A stretch of 64,000 nt of DNA from Curtobacterium sp. UNCCL20 (GTDB taxonomy: Bacteria > Actinomycetota > Actinomycetes > Actinomycetales > Microbacteriaceae). Below are positions 8,218 through 16,026 of this stretch, piece by piece; position 1 is the first letter of the stretch; each line of letters begins with the position of its first letter. The translations under genes and the position numbers were made by a program. The stretch covers positions 1,037,378 through 1,101,377 of the forward strand of contig NZ_FNKG01000001.1 of the NCBI RefSeq assembly GCF_900101675.1, given 5' to 3'. The notes under the pieces are model-generated. The model made no database searches and was not told the origin of the DNA. It saw nothing but the letters and a program-made list of their open reading frames with translations.

Positions 8218-9396
8218 TCAAAGGCTGTCGCGCAGTGCGCGGCAGAGCGCTTCGGCGCGGTCGTCGGGGTAGCCGCCGGGGCGGATGGTGGCGTATCCGA
8301 AGGAGACACCGGATTCGGGGTGCGCGAATCCGAGCTGGCCGCCGGCTCCGTCGTGGCCGAAGCTGCCGGGGCCGGCCATGCGTCGGGGGATGGAGTCGAG
8401 CATGAATCCCGTGCCCCAGCGCAGACCCGCGTCGGGGCCGAAGAACGGTGCGCCGACCGATTGAGGGAGGCGGGCGTCTCGGGTGGTGGCGGGCTGGAGC
8501 AAGCGGATCCCGTCGACCTCGCCGATGGTCGCGGCGTAGAGGCGGGCGATGTCGTGGGCGGTGCCGACGATGTTCGCGGCGGGAATCTCGAAGCCGAGGA
8601 GGTCGGTTGTGTTCGCGGAGGCGAACAGGTTGAGGCCGTCGATGGCTCCGTTCATCCCCATCACGCGTGCCAGCATCTCCAGGTCCGGGCTGTTCCACGG
8701 CGGTGCGGCGGTGTCCGGGAGCGGCTGCTCCTGCAGCGCGAAGTTCGAGTCGGTGTCGAGGTCGGTACCGAAGGTGAGTCCGAGGCCGAGCGGGCCGGCT
8801 ATGTGCTGGTGGAGCCAGTCCGCGGGGCGCAGTCCGGTGGCGCGGCGGAGGACCTCGCCAGCGAGCCAGCCGAAAGTGAGCGCATGGTACGAGTGCGCGG
8901 TCCCAGGTTCCCAGAGCGGGCTCTGCGAGGCGAGGGCTTCGGTGACGGGATGCCAAGCGCGCAGGTCCTCGACGGTGAGCGGCTCGTCGGGAGCGATGAG
9001 TCCGCCGCGATGCGCAAGGAGCTGACGGACGGTCAGTGCGCTCTTGCCGCGGTCGGCGAACGCCGGCCAGTAGGTGGCGACGGGCTCGTCGAGGGCGAGA
9101 TGGCCGGCTTCGACGGCCATGAGCAGGCAGATGGTGGTGACACCCTTGCTGACCGAGAAGAGGATGCTGCGGGTGTGTGCCGTCCACGAGCCGTGGCGGA
9201 AGGCGCCGCCGTGGAGGTCGACGACGGGGACGCCGTGGAGGTAGACGGTGCATGCGGCCCCGGTGTCGCCGCGTTCGGTGAAGTTCTGCGTGAACGCGTC
9301 GGCGACGCGTTGGAATCCAGGCGCGACGTGTCCGTCGATGGTGGGGGCGAGAGAGCTCATGGCTGGTGTGGAGGCTTTCTGGGTGGAAGCGGTCAC
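8218..9396 (-). CDS. Serine hydrolase of the beta-lactamase/EstB-like family
   Basis: 392 residues. The family SxxK motif is visible in FSVSKG, the Tyr element as HSYHALTFGW, and HDGAGGQLGF near the C-terminus. This matches class C-like esterases (EstB, LpqK-like) rather than true beta-lactamases, and no signal peptide is seen. The GTG start at 9396 overlaps the stop of the upstream MFS gene as GTGA; an internal ATG at 9360 is the alternative. With the esterase next to it, it probably cleaves an ester imported by the carrier. Confidence 0.85.
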   Translation of the reverse strand: MTASTQKASTPAMSSLAPTIDGHVAPGFQRVADAFTQNFTERGDTGAACTVYLHGVPVVDLHGGAFRHGSWTAHTRSILFSVSKGVTTICLLMAVEAGHLALDEPVATYWPAFADRGKSALTVRQLLAHRGGLIAPDEPLTVEDLRAWHPVTEALASQSPLWEPGTAHSYHALTFGWLAGEVLRRATGLRPADWLHQHIAGPLGLGLTFGTDLDTDSNFALQEQPLPDTAAPPWNSPDLEMLARVMGMNGAIDGLNLFASANTTDLLGFEIPAANIVGTAHDIARLYAATIGEVDGIRLLQPATTRDARLPQSVGAPFFGPDAGLRWGTGFMLDSIPRRMAGPGSFGHDGAGGQLGFAHPESGVSFGYATIRPGGYPDDRAEALCRALRDSL

Positions 9397-10694
9397 GATG
9401 CTGAGGACGCGGTGGTGGCGGTGATGTCGATGCCTTCGGTCTCGTGGTGGAACTCGTTGATGAGGCGTCCGCTGCGGACCCCCCACCAGCCGACGGCGAT
9501 CCCGGCGGCGGCGAGGACGGAGAGCGCGATCAGGAAGCCGTTGATCGAGTTCGCGAGAAGGACCGGCACCGGGGCCAGGAGCAGTGCAGGCACCAGGCGG
9601 GCGATGGCGAAGATGACGCCTTGGCCGGTGGAGCGGAGCATGGTCGGGAACGCTTCGTTCACCCAGACGCGGAAGATGGGCTCTCCGCAGAAGACGGTGC
9701 CCATGCCGGATACGAGCACCGTGGTGACGAGTGTGGTCAGGTTCATCCCGAAGACGACCGGAACGAGGTACGCGGCGACGTACAGGATCCCGCCGAGGAT
9801 GAAGAAGGTGAGGCGGAAGCGGGTGTCGACCGCCCGCATGAAGATGACCTGCACGATGATCGCGAGCGGCACGAGGAACAGCACGAACACCGAGAACTTG
9901 GACACGGGCGTGCCGGTGAAGTTCGCTCCGATGTAGGCCGCGTAGGAGCCGAACACCGTGATCGGGATGCTCACCAGGGTGAAGAACCCGACGAGGATGA
10001 GGAACGGGAAGCGCAGCGGAGGCGTGATCAGGTCTCGCAGCTTCGAGCGGTCCGCGCGCACGGTGTGCACACCCTGTGTCTGTTCCAGGCGGGCAGCGCG
10101 CCAGCTCGTGGACTCGGGGATCGTGAGCCGCAGCGCGAGCACGATGACCGCGACGCCGGCGATGAGGCCGAAGATGGCCTGCGCGGCGAAGATCCCGGTT
10201 CCGCCGGTGAGGGTGGCGACGAGGACGACTGCGCCGATGCCGACTCCGGCGAGGAGGTTGGACATCACGAGGATCTTGCCGCGGTTCTGATCGGTCGCCG
10301 CTTCAGAGATGGTCGCGAGGGAGACGGGAATGTCGGCCCCGATCGCCACACCGAGCACACCCAGACCGAGCAGCAGCAGCAGGAACGCGGTGGCGAAGAT
10401 CGAGACCGATGCGCCGAGGGCGATGAAGATCATCGTGACCACGAACACCCGCCGTCGCCCGAACCGGTCGCCGAGGCGACCGCCGACCAGAGCGCCGACC
10501 GCCACCCCGAAGGTGAGCGCGCTGGTGAGCACCCCGATCTGGCCGGGGGTGAGCCCGATCGTCTGCTGGAAAATCACCAACGCGAAACCGACACCGTTCA
10601 GGGCTGCTCCATCCACGAAGGACGCCATGCCGGCCACGGTCCCCACCCACCAGGCGTTCACCGTGCGAGGGGGCGCCGGATTCGCTTCTGTCAT
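9393..10694 (-). CDS. MFS transporter
   Basis: 433 residues with about 12 membrane spans. The MFS loop motif GRLGDRFGRRRV follows the second span, and the general shape is that of sugar/organic-acid proton symporters. ATG 10694 has a good ribosome-binding site (GAAGGAGAAGG). It is the first gene of the carrier-hydrolase-esterase unit and is divergent from a TetR gene; a candidate operator covers its promoter. The substrate is unknown, probably an ester-bearing or aromatic compound. Confidence 0.88.
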   Translation of the reverse strand: MTEANPAPPRTVNAWWVGTVAGMASFVDGAALNGVGFALVIFQQTIGLTPGQIGVLTSALTFGVAVGALVGGRLGDRFGRRRVFVVTMIFIALGASVSIFATAFLLLLLGLGVLGVAIGADIPVSLATISEAATDQNRGKILVMSNLLAGVGIGAVVLVATLTGGTGIFAAQAIFGLIAGVAVIVLALRLTIPESTSWRAARLEQTQGVHTVRADRSKLRDLITPPLRFPFLILVGFFTLVSIPITVFGSYAAYIGANFTGTPVSKFSVFVLFLVPLAIIVQVIFMRAVDTRFRLTFFILGGILYVAAYLVPVVFGMNLTTLVTTVLVSGMGTVFCGEPIFRVWVNEAFPTMLRSTGQGVIFAIARLVPALLLAPVPVLLANSINGFLIALSVLAAAGIAVGWWGVRSGRLINEFHHETEGIDITATTASSAS

Positions 10695-10760
10695 GACCTT
10701 CTCCTTCGAAGACGTCGAGGCCCGGCCTCGTCGTGGGTGCCGGGGACCCGGCTGCGGCTG

Positions 10761-10792
10761 ACAGTAGGTCAAACTTGTCCACCTTGGCAAGT
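10761..10792 (-). promoter_or_regulatory. Promoter and TetR-type operator of the MFS/esterase operon
   Basis: On the minus strand TTGCCA (10790-10785) and TACTGT (10766-10761) are 18 bases apart, a fair -35/-10 pair. The near-perfect inverted repeat ACTTGCCAAGGTGGACAAGT (10792-10773) covers the -35 box and spacer. The divergent TetR gene at 10879 is the obvious binder. Another TTGGCAAAAG half-site lies further toward that gene. Confidence 0.6.
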
Positions 10793-10878
10793 ATTCGCGG
10801 AGAAAACATTCGGATTGGCAAAAGTTCGTGCGAGGATGGGGTGTCGGGCGCGGGGGCCCGCAGATCGAAGGGGAGCCG

Positions 10879-11490
10879 ATGGCGGTGGAGACGACGGAGC
10901 AGCATGCGTCGGCGAAGCGGCGTGGCCGGTACGCGAACGGTCAGCAGCGGAGAGACGAATTCATCGACCGCGCGTTCGAGATCTTCGCGACACACGGCTT
11001 CCAGCGCCTGTCGTTGCGGAAGATCGCGGAGGAGCTCGGGGTCAGCCACGCCGCCCTCAGCTACCACTTCCCCTCGAAGGAGGATCTCTTGCAGGCCGTC
11101 TTCGATCGCCAGGCGGAGCAGGATCGCCCCCTCCTGGAGCAGTCGCTCTCCGAGCGGGGGTTGCTGGCGGCACTCCCGGAGCTTGTCCGTCAGAACGAGG
11201 TGTTCCCGGGGCTGGTCCAACTCGACGCCACGATGCAGGCGGAGGCAATTCGCAAGGACCATCCGGGGCACGAGTTCACCCACCGCCGGATCGATCTGTT
11301 CAATGCCGACGTCCGTCGGGAGCTCGAGCGCGAGCAGGAAAAGGGTCGGCTGCGCGCAGACCTGGACCTCGACCTCACCGCGCGTCAACTCACCGCCATG
11401 GCGCGAGGGCTCCAGATGCAGTGGCTCTACGACCCCACGGTCGACGTCGCCGCGCACCTCGATGGATTCCTGGAATTCCTGCGCGCCTGA
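10879..11490 (+). CDS. TetR family regulator of the esterase operon
   Basis: 203 residues. N-terminal TetR DNA-binding domain at about 18-65 (FATHGFQRLSLRKIAEELGVSH followed by SYHFPSKEDLLQAV), then an all-helical ligand domain. ATG 10879 has AAGGGGAG upstream. It is divergent from the MFS-hydrolase-esterase operon, so it most likely represses that operon and is released by the transported compound. Confidence 0.9.
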   Translation: MAVETTEQHASAKRRGRYANGQQRRDEFIDRAFEIFATHGFQRLSLRKIAEELGVSHAALSYHFPSKEDLLQAVFDRQAEQDRPLLEQSLSERGLLAALPELVRQNEVFPGLVQLDATMQAEAIRKDHPGHEFTHRRIDLFNADVRRELEREQEKGRLRADLDLDLTARQLTAMARGLQMQWLYDPTVDVAAHLDGFLEFLRA

Positions 11491-11525
11491 GAACACGATC
11501 GCTCCGAGGGCGGCGCGAACTGCGA

Positions 11526-12128
11526 TCAGTCCGATGAACGGCTGCTTCGCCTGACCGCGTCGACAGCGCCCGAAAGGGCATCGTGAATGAGTGCCAGGGT
11601 CTCTTCGTCCTCGCGGTGTGATCCGAACAGCAGTTCGACGCGCACGACGATCCCCGCGACGATGCCCAGCGCGATCTGCACCCCCGGGTGATCCGGCGGG
11701 ATGTCGAGGTCCTCCGCGATCGCGTCCGCCGCGATGGCGAGGAGGGGAGGGGAATCCTCCGGTCCGGACCCCTGCAGCACCGGATTCCGCTCGAGCATCG
11801 CAGCTCTCAGTCGCCACTCCTCCTCGGGAACGAAAGCCGGTTCTTCGCGGAGCCACTGAACGATCCGATCGACGACCGACTCACCCTCGTCGCGTGCGCG
11901 CAACGCGAGGATCAGGCGATCGGCCGCAGCGGACGAGGACGCCGTGGCGATGTGGAGTTTCGTCGGGAAGTACGCCGAGACGGAGCGGGTCGACACCTCC
12001 GCCTCCTCAGCGATCTGCGCCACCGTCGTCACGTCATAGCCCTGTTCGGCGAACAGCCGCATGCCAGCCAGGAGAACAGCTCGGTACCGGCGCTCCTTTG
12101 AGCGCTCTCGAAGCGAAGTCGCTGCCAT
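11526..12128 (-). CDS. TetR family regulator of the membrane esterase
   Basis: 200 residues. DNA-binding domain near residues 10-57 (LFAEQGYDVTTVAQIAEEAEVS and SAYFPTKLHI), then a helical domain. It converges on the previous TetR gene with a 35-base gap and is divergent from the membrane-bound esterase gene, with 73 bases between starts. An 18-bp inverted repeat in that gap is its likely operator. Confidence 0.9.
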   Translation of the reverse strand: MAATSLRERSKERRYRAVLLAGMRLFAEQGYDVTTVAQIAEEAEVSTRSVSAYFPTKLHIATASSSAAADRLILALRARDEGESVVDRIVQWLREEPAFVPEEEWRLRAAMLERNPVLQGSGPEDSPPLLAIAADAIAEDLDIPPDHPGVQIALGIVAGIVVRVELLFGSHREDEETLALIHDALSGAVDAVRRSSRSSD

Positions 12129-12167
12129 ACAGCAACCTTACCTCTTCTGCATGTCTGCGCTTCAGTG

Positions 12168-12189
12168 TATTGTTGCAGTCAACCGCAAC
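12168..12189 (+). promoter_or_regulatory. -10 box and inverted-repeat operator between TetR and membrane esterase
   Basis: GTTGCAGTCAACCGCAAC (12172-12189) is an 18-bp inverted repeat with one mismatch. It abuts TATTGT (12168-12173), a likely -10 for the + strand gene at 12202. Its place in a divergent TetR intergenic region argues for an operator. Confidence 0.55.
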
Positions 12190-12201
12190 TTTGGAGGACT
12201 C

Positions 12202-13632
12202 ATGGTCGACCCGACCCCCACCCGAATCGAACGCCCACGATGGACTCGCTGGGCGCTGCTCGTCGTCGGTCTCTACGTGCTCCTCGTTGCCTGGGCCGAG
12301 CCGTTCTTCGTGCGCTACCCCGCGGCGGGATCTTTCCTGCTCGTCGGCCTGCTCGCCGCAGGTGTGGCCTGGCGCAGCCCGCGGGGCAGCAAGGCGGCAT
12401 GGGTGACGATCCTCTCGGCGATCATCAGCGCCGGCGCCCAGCTCGCGTGGCTCGTGACCGCCTGGTACCCCGCGTGGGCGCTGGCCCTGGGGTTTGCACT
12501 GGTGGTTGCCTTCTCCTGCTTCGCCGGTTTCTGGAAGCTGAGCAGGACGCGTCGCCGCGCCCTCAGGCAGGAGCGTGTGATTCCGTCTGGCCGGCCGCCC
12601 CTTCTCAGCATCCTGCGGAGCGTCGCGAACGGCCTCCTCGTCGTCATCGCCGTGGCGACCTCTGCTGTCGTGCTCCTGGTCGCCGCGGTCCCCGCGGCAG
12701 TGGCAATACCGATCCAAGCCGCCGCCGGTCAGACACCGTCATTCCAGCCCCGAGGACCGGAGGGTGCTGTCAAAGTGACAGCGAACGGAGACCGGCTCAC
12801 GAGCGACGTCCGATACGGGGACAAGTACCCCAACAGCTATCTCGACATCTACATCGCCGATGACGACGCATCGGTCACCCGGCCCACCTACGTCTACATC
12901 CACGGTGGAGGCTGGATCGGCGGGACCAAATCCGATGGCGATCCCAACGCACCCGGCGGCGGTTTCGCCGTCACCACCGACCCCGTCCTGGACGGTGGAT
13001 TCAACTTCGTCAGCCTCGACTACGGCCTCGCCCCGACCGTCAAGTACCCCACGCAGGTGAGACAAGTCACGCAGGCAGTCTCCTTCCTCCAGCGGAATGC
13101 CAAGCAGTACGGCCTCGACATGTCCGACGTCGTCATCGCAGGAGGAAGCGCCGGCGGACAGCTCGCCGGCCAGTTCGCGAACATCCAGACCAACCCGACT
13201 TACGCGGCGCAGATCGGAGTGAAACCGGTCATCGGTGACGCTCTGCGAGCGGTCGTGCTCGACAGTCCTGCGCTCGAGCTGGAGAAGACAGGCGAGACGC
13301 AGTCGCCGCAAGCGGTGAAGGACCTCATCTTCGGACTGTCTGCACGCAGCTACGTCGGCACCTCCCCAGCCCTGAACAAGGAGGCGTCCGTCACGAACCA
13401 CGTGACCGCAGACTTCCCGGCCACGTTCGTCGCGGACGGGAACACCGGCACGTTCCCGGATCAGGCCGAGGGCCTGCACAAGCGCCTCGACCAGCTCGGA
13501 GTGACGAACGCCGTCGACGTCCCGCCCGCGAGCTCGGCGATCCTGGGGCACGGGTACATGGCGATGCCGGGCCCATGGACCGACGCCTACAACGAGAAGA
13601 AGCTCGCGTTCTTGTCAGCGCTCGGTCTTTGA
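12202..13632 (+). CDS. Membrane-anchored alpha/beta hydrolase (esterase)
   Basis: 476 residues. The first ~170 hold about four hydrophobic spans; the rest is an external or cytosolic hydrolase with HGGGWIGG (oxyanion hole), AGGSAGGQLAG (nucleophile), FVADGNTGTFPDQ (Asp region) and LGHGYM (His). ATG 12202 has TTGGAGGA upstream. The fold resembles the BD-FAE/HSL esterases of the neighbouring operon. The membrane anchor suggests it acts on lipid-like or extracellular esters. It is probably controlled by the divergent TetR. Confidence 0.85.
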   Translation: MVDPTPTRIERPRWTRWALLVVGLYVLLVAWAEPFFVRYPAAGSFLLVGLLAAGVAWRSPRGSKAAWVTILSAIISAGAQLAWLVTAWYPAWALALGFALVVAFSCFAGFWKLSRTRRRALRQERVIPSGRPPLLSILRSVANGLLVVIAVATSAVVLLVAAVPAAVAIPIQAAAGQTPSFQPRGPEGAVKVTANGDRLTSDVRYGDKYPNSYLDIYIADDDASVTRPTYVYIHGGGWIGGTKSDGDPNAPGGGFAVTTDPVLDGGFNFVSLDYGLAPTVKYPTQVRQVTQAVSFLQRNAKQYGLDMSDVVIAGGSAGGQLAGQFANIQTNPTYAAQIGVKPVIGDALRAVVLDSPALELEKTGETQSPQAVKDLIFGLSARSYVGTSPALNKEASVTNHVTADFPATFVADGNTGTFPDQAEGLHKRLDQLGVTNAVDVPPASSAILGHGYMAMPGPWTDAYNEKKLAFLSALGL

Positions 13633-14185
13633 CCACTCACCCCGCACCGTCGTGCACTCGAATGCGCCCATGTGGGATGCCCGGTCCGATGACCAGGGCG
13701 TCCCACATGGGGGTCGTCCCCCTGAACCGCGGGCTGATCAGCAGGCCACCATGTGTCCCACTGCCCGCGGCGAGACCGCTGCCGTCGTACGTAGGTCGTC
13801 CGGGCCGATCACCTGCAGACTCCGTTGGTCTGCCACTGCCGTTCGCTGGTCCCGTCCCAGGGGCTGCTGCAGCACGGAAAACGGGTGTCGTCCAGGGTGA
13901 TTGACCTCGAGCTGTCAGACCGTCTGTCGTCGGGATCGAAAGCGACAGGATCTGCGACGCGACGACACGATCCGGTGTCGACCGGTGGACGCAATCGCAG
14001 CGCGCGCTCGAGCGGGGCGGCGGGATCCTCACCCCTCGAGAGGAGAATCCGTTGGCCGAGCACGGCGGCTGGCGAACCCGAGCCCCAGTGCCCACTGAGG
14101 TCGCTGGCCGATGCCTGCCGGAGTCTCAACGACCGCGGCGACAGAAGCAACAGACAGAGGGCGACGCACCGCGGCCTGAGATTGG
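13633..14185. other. 550-bp gap between membrane esterase and tRNA-Gly, no convincing gene
   Basis: No frame here has family-like protein or a credible ribosome-binding site. It holds the long hairpin at 13667-13711 and otherwise unremarkable, less GC-biased sequence. It lies on the 3' side of the tRNA, where integrating elements often insert, but I see no second copy of the tRNA end and no integrase. Confidence 0.5.
13667..13711 (+). terminator. Long hairpin after the membrane esterase
   Basis: Arms CCCATGTGGGA (13667-13677) and TCCCACATGGG (13701-13711) pair perfectly. The interior continues with TGCCC/GGGCG around one bulge, then GGTC-CGAT-GACC, giving nearly 20 paired bases. No U-tract follows, so it could be a non-canonical terminator or a relic of a mobile repeat. 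Confidence 0.5.
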
Positions 14186-14256
14186 AGCGAGTGACGGGAA
14201 TCGAACCCGCGCTACCAGCTTGGGAAGCTGGAGTTCTACCATTGAACTACACTCGC
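14186..14256 (-). tRNA. tRNA-Gly (anticodon CCC)
   Basis: A 71-base cloverleaf on the minus strand: acceptor GCGAGTG/CACTCGC, the D-loop region with AATGGTAGAAC, anticodon stem CCAGC/GCTGG with loop TTCCCAA (anticodon CCC), and the T-arm with GGTTCGATTCC. No encoded CCA. It reads GGG codons. Confidence 0.95.
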
Positions 14257-14359
14257 GCATCCCGCTCAGCGGGACGACGCAAGCCTAGCGGATTCTCCGC
14301 TGGATGCCAGCCGAGCGCCGACCGTGCGCCTGCCGCAGGTGGCGCGCGGGAAGTGATCC

Positions 14360-14372
14360 GCGCCTCCAGGCC
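14360..14372. repeat. Solitary right arm of the dispersed palindrome
   Basis: GCGCCTCCAGGCC matches the right arm, but no left arm stands upstream within 60 bases. In the gap after the tRNA. Confidence 0.4.
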
Positions 14373-14498
14373 CCCACCCGCCGAGTCGTCCGTGGGAGCC
14401 GAGTACCCGCTGTGAGCCCGCCCGTCTGACGGACAGGTGTCGTGCCCGTGTGTACCGTCCAGGGGGATCGAGCGACCCCGAACCCGAGGAGGACCCGG

Positions 14499-15599
14499 AT
14501 GGTCAGACATCCCCTCATCGACGACGTGGTCGGCCCCGCCATCGTGGTCGAGTCCTCCTCGCCGGTGGTGTGGCTGACCGAGCCGCTCGCCTCCCTGCTC
14601 CGTCGTGCTGCGGACTCCGAACGCACCGTCGTCCTCCGCACCGGACGCCAGTCGGCGCTCACCCCAGCGCTGCGGCACGCCCTCGGCGCCTACAACGCGG
14701 CGTGGGCCGTGGCCGACTACGACGGCACGCTGCGGGACGGTCGAACCGGGGTCGCGGCCTCCGGCATCGAGGACTTCGTGCACCGCGGGCCGGAACTCCT
14801 CGGCACGCCGTCCCCGGAACACCCCGTCTCCACCGACTCCGTCCGCCAGATCAGCATCGACCTGACCCTGCGGCACCACGCGGGGCGGGCGATCGACATC
14901 GGCTCCGCGATCGAGGCGCTGTGCGAGACCGTCGGCACCTGTCCCACCCGCTGGGGCACCGCTGAGCCACTCACCGTGCCGTGGGACCGCTGGGTCGTCA
15001 CGCAGTACGCCAAGCACGAGGCGCCGGGCGTCTCGACCTCGTACGCCGTGGGCGAGGGCTTCTCGGCGACGATGACCGCGCACCTCGTCGACGGGGTCGT
15101 CGTCGAGACGATGTCGGCCGTGCTGACCATCCCCGAGGACGGTGCCGACCCGGCGCTCGCGTCCAGGCTCCTCGACGCCGTGCACCGCGTGGCCGACGAC
15201 GTCGAACCGGTGTTCGGTGTGGTGATGCAGCGACGCGGCGATGCCGACCACCTCGTCCGCGCGGTGTCGCACGGTGAACCCTCGCCGCTGGCGGTCGTCG
15301 TCGGCCCCGAGGCGTCCGAGTTCCTCGACCGTGACGGTGTGTGGCCGCCCGAGCGCACCACCACGTCGGTGTTCGGCGGCGGCGGACTGGTCGTGCGGTT
15401 CGACGACGGCTGGGTGGCACTCGAGTCCTTCCTCGACCGCATCGACGAGGACCGCTTCCTGCAGCTGGTCGGGGGCGCCCCGCTCGACCCCGCCCACGAC
15501 GAGGGAACGCTCGACGGCCACGTCGGCGGCGCCTCGCACCGTGGGGACCACGTCGGCGGTGGCGGTTCGCACGCGTTCGGCGGTCACGGTGCCCCGTGA
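14499..15599 (+). CDS. Uncharacterised protein, DUF6177-like
   Basis: 366 residues; ATG 14499 has a GAGGAGG ribosome-binding site. No catalytic motif is recognised. The middle part alternates beta and helix (EPLTVPWDRWVVTQYAKHEA, GEGFSATMTAHLVDGV), and the C-terminus is a His/Gly-rich tail (HVGGASHRGDHVGGGGSHAF) that could bind metal or be disordered. It resembles actinobacterial DUF6177 proteins, sometimes seen near type VII secretion genes, but that is from memory. The next gene starts one base after its stop, so the two form a pair. Confidence 0.6.
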   Translation: MVRHPLIDDVVGPAIVVESSSPVVWLTEPLASLLRRAADSERTVVLRTGRQSALTPALRHALGAYNAAWAVADYDGTLRDGRTGVAASGIEDFVHRGPELLGTPSPEHPVSTDSVRQISIDLTLRHHAGRAIDIGSAIEALCETVGTCPTRWGTAEPLTVPWDRWVVTQYAKHEAPGVSTSYAVGEGFSATMTAHLVDGVVVETMSAVLTIPEDGADPALASRLLDAVHRVADDVEPVFGVVMQRRGDADHLVRAVSHGEPSPLAVVVGPEASEFLDRDGVWPPERTTTSVFGGGGLVVRFDDGWVALESFLDRIDEDRFLQLVGGAPLDPAHDEGTLDGHVGGASHRGDHVGGGGSHAFGGHGAP

Positions 15600-15600
15600 C

Positions 15601-15936
15601 GTGACCCTGCTCTGCCGCGAGCCCGTCGAGACCCGCGACGTCGCCGAGGCGCTGCTGCTCCACGACGAGGCCTGGGGTGTCCGCGCACTCGACGACGGCC
15701 CGATGATCCAGGTCTGCCGGGACGCCACGCACCCGGTGATCACCGTCCTCGGGGTCCGGCGCGTGGACTCGCTCGACGAGGTGGAGCGCATCCTGCCGGA
15801 CGCCCCGACGCTGTCGACGCCGCTGTGGTGGGTGGACACCGTGACGCCCGCTGGGCCGGACGGCGAGTCCGGGATCTCCGCGGCGCTCGAGGCGGCGATG
15901 GACCTCGACGCCGTGTGCATCGTGCACGGCGACTGA
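15601..15936 (+). CDS. Uncharacterised small protein paired with the DUF6177-like gene
   Basis: 111 residues from GTG 15601, one base after the previous stop (an in-frame GTG at 15589 is the alternative). It is acidic, with WGVRALDDGP and LWWVDTVTPAGPDGE as its most distinctive segments. No family is recognised. The tight spacing suggests the two products work together. Confidence 0.55.
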   Translation: MTLLCREPVETRDVAEALLLHDEAWGVRALDDGPMIQVCRDATHPVITVLGVRRVDSLDEVERILPDAPTLSTPLWWVDTVTPAGPDGESGISAALEAAMDLDAVCIVHGD

Positions 15937-15945
15937 GGACATCAC

Positions 15946-16026
15946 GCGCCGGTCGCGTCAGTCGCGCCGGCCGCGCCGGTCGCGTCAGTCGCGCCGGCCG
16001 CGCCGGTCGCGTCAGTCGCGCCGGTT
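15946..16026. repeat. Three tandem copies of a 27-bp unit over the 3' end of copD-ctaG
   Basis: Three direct copies (15946-15972, 15973-15999, 16000-16026), identical except at the last two bases of the third. Read on the minus strand, each copy encodes the final Arg-Arg-Asp and stop of the CopD-CtaG protein in the same frame, so the array is a duplication of the gene's own last codons, leaving back-up stop codons. Confidence 0.85.

Noticed and set aside
8218..9396. Second true beta-lactamase
   Set aside because: It lacks a signal peptide and the KTG context and sits with esterases; EstB-like hydrolase fits better.
14257..14498. Attachment site duplicate of the tRNA end
   Set aside because: No second copy of the tRNA 3' sequence is seen in the window; only a short CCCGCT/AGCGGG hairpin flanks the tRNA.
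15946..16026. Possible CRISPR or VNTR-coded peptide
   Set aside because: Units are directly adjacent without spacers and each contains a stop in the frame of the gene.
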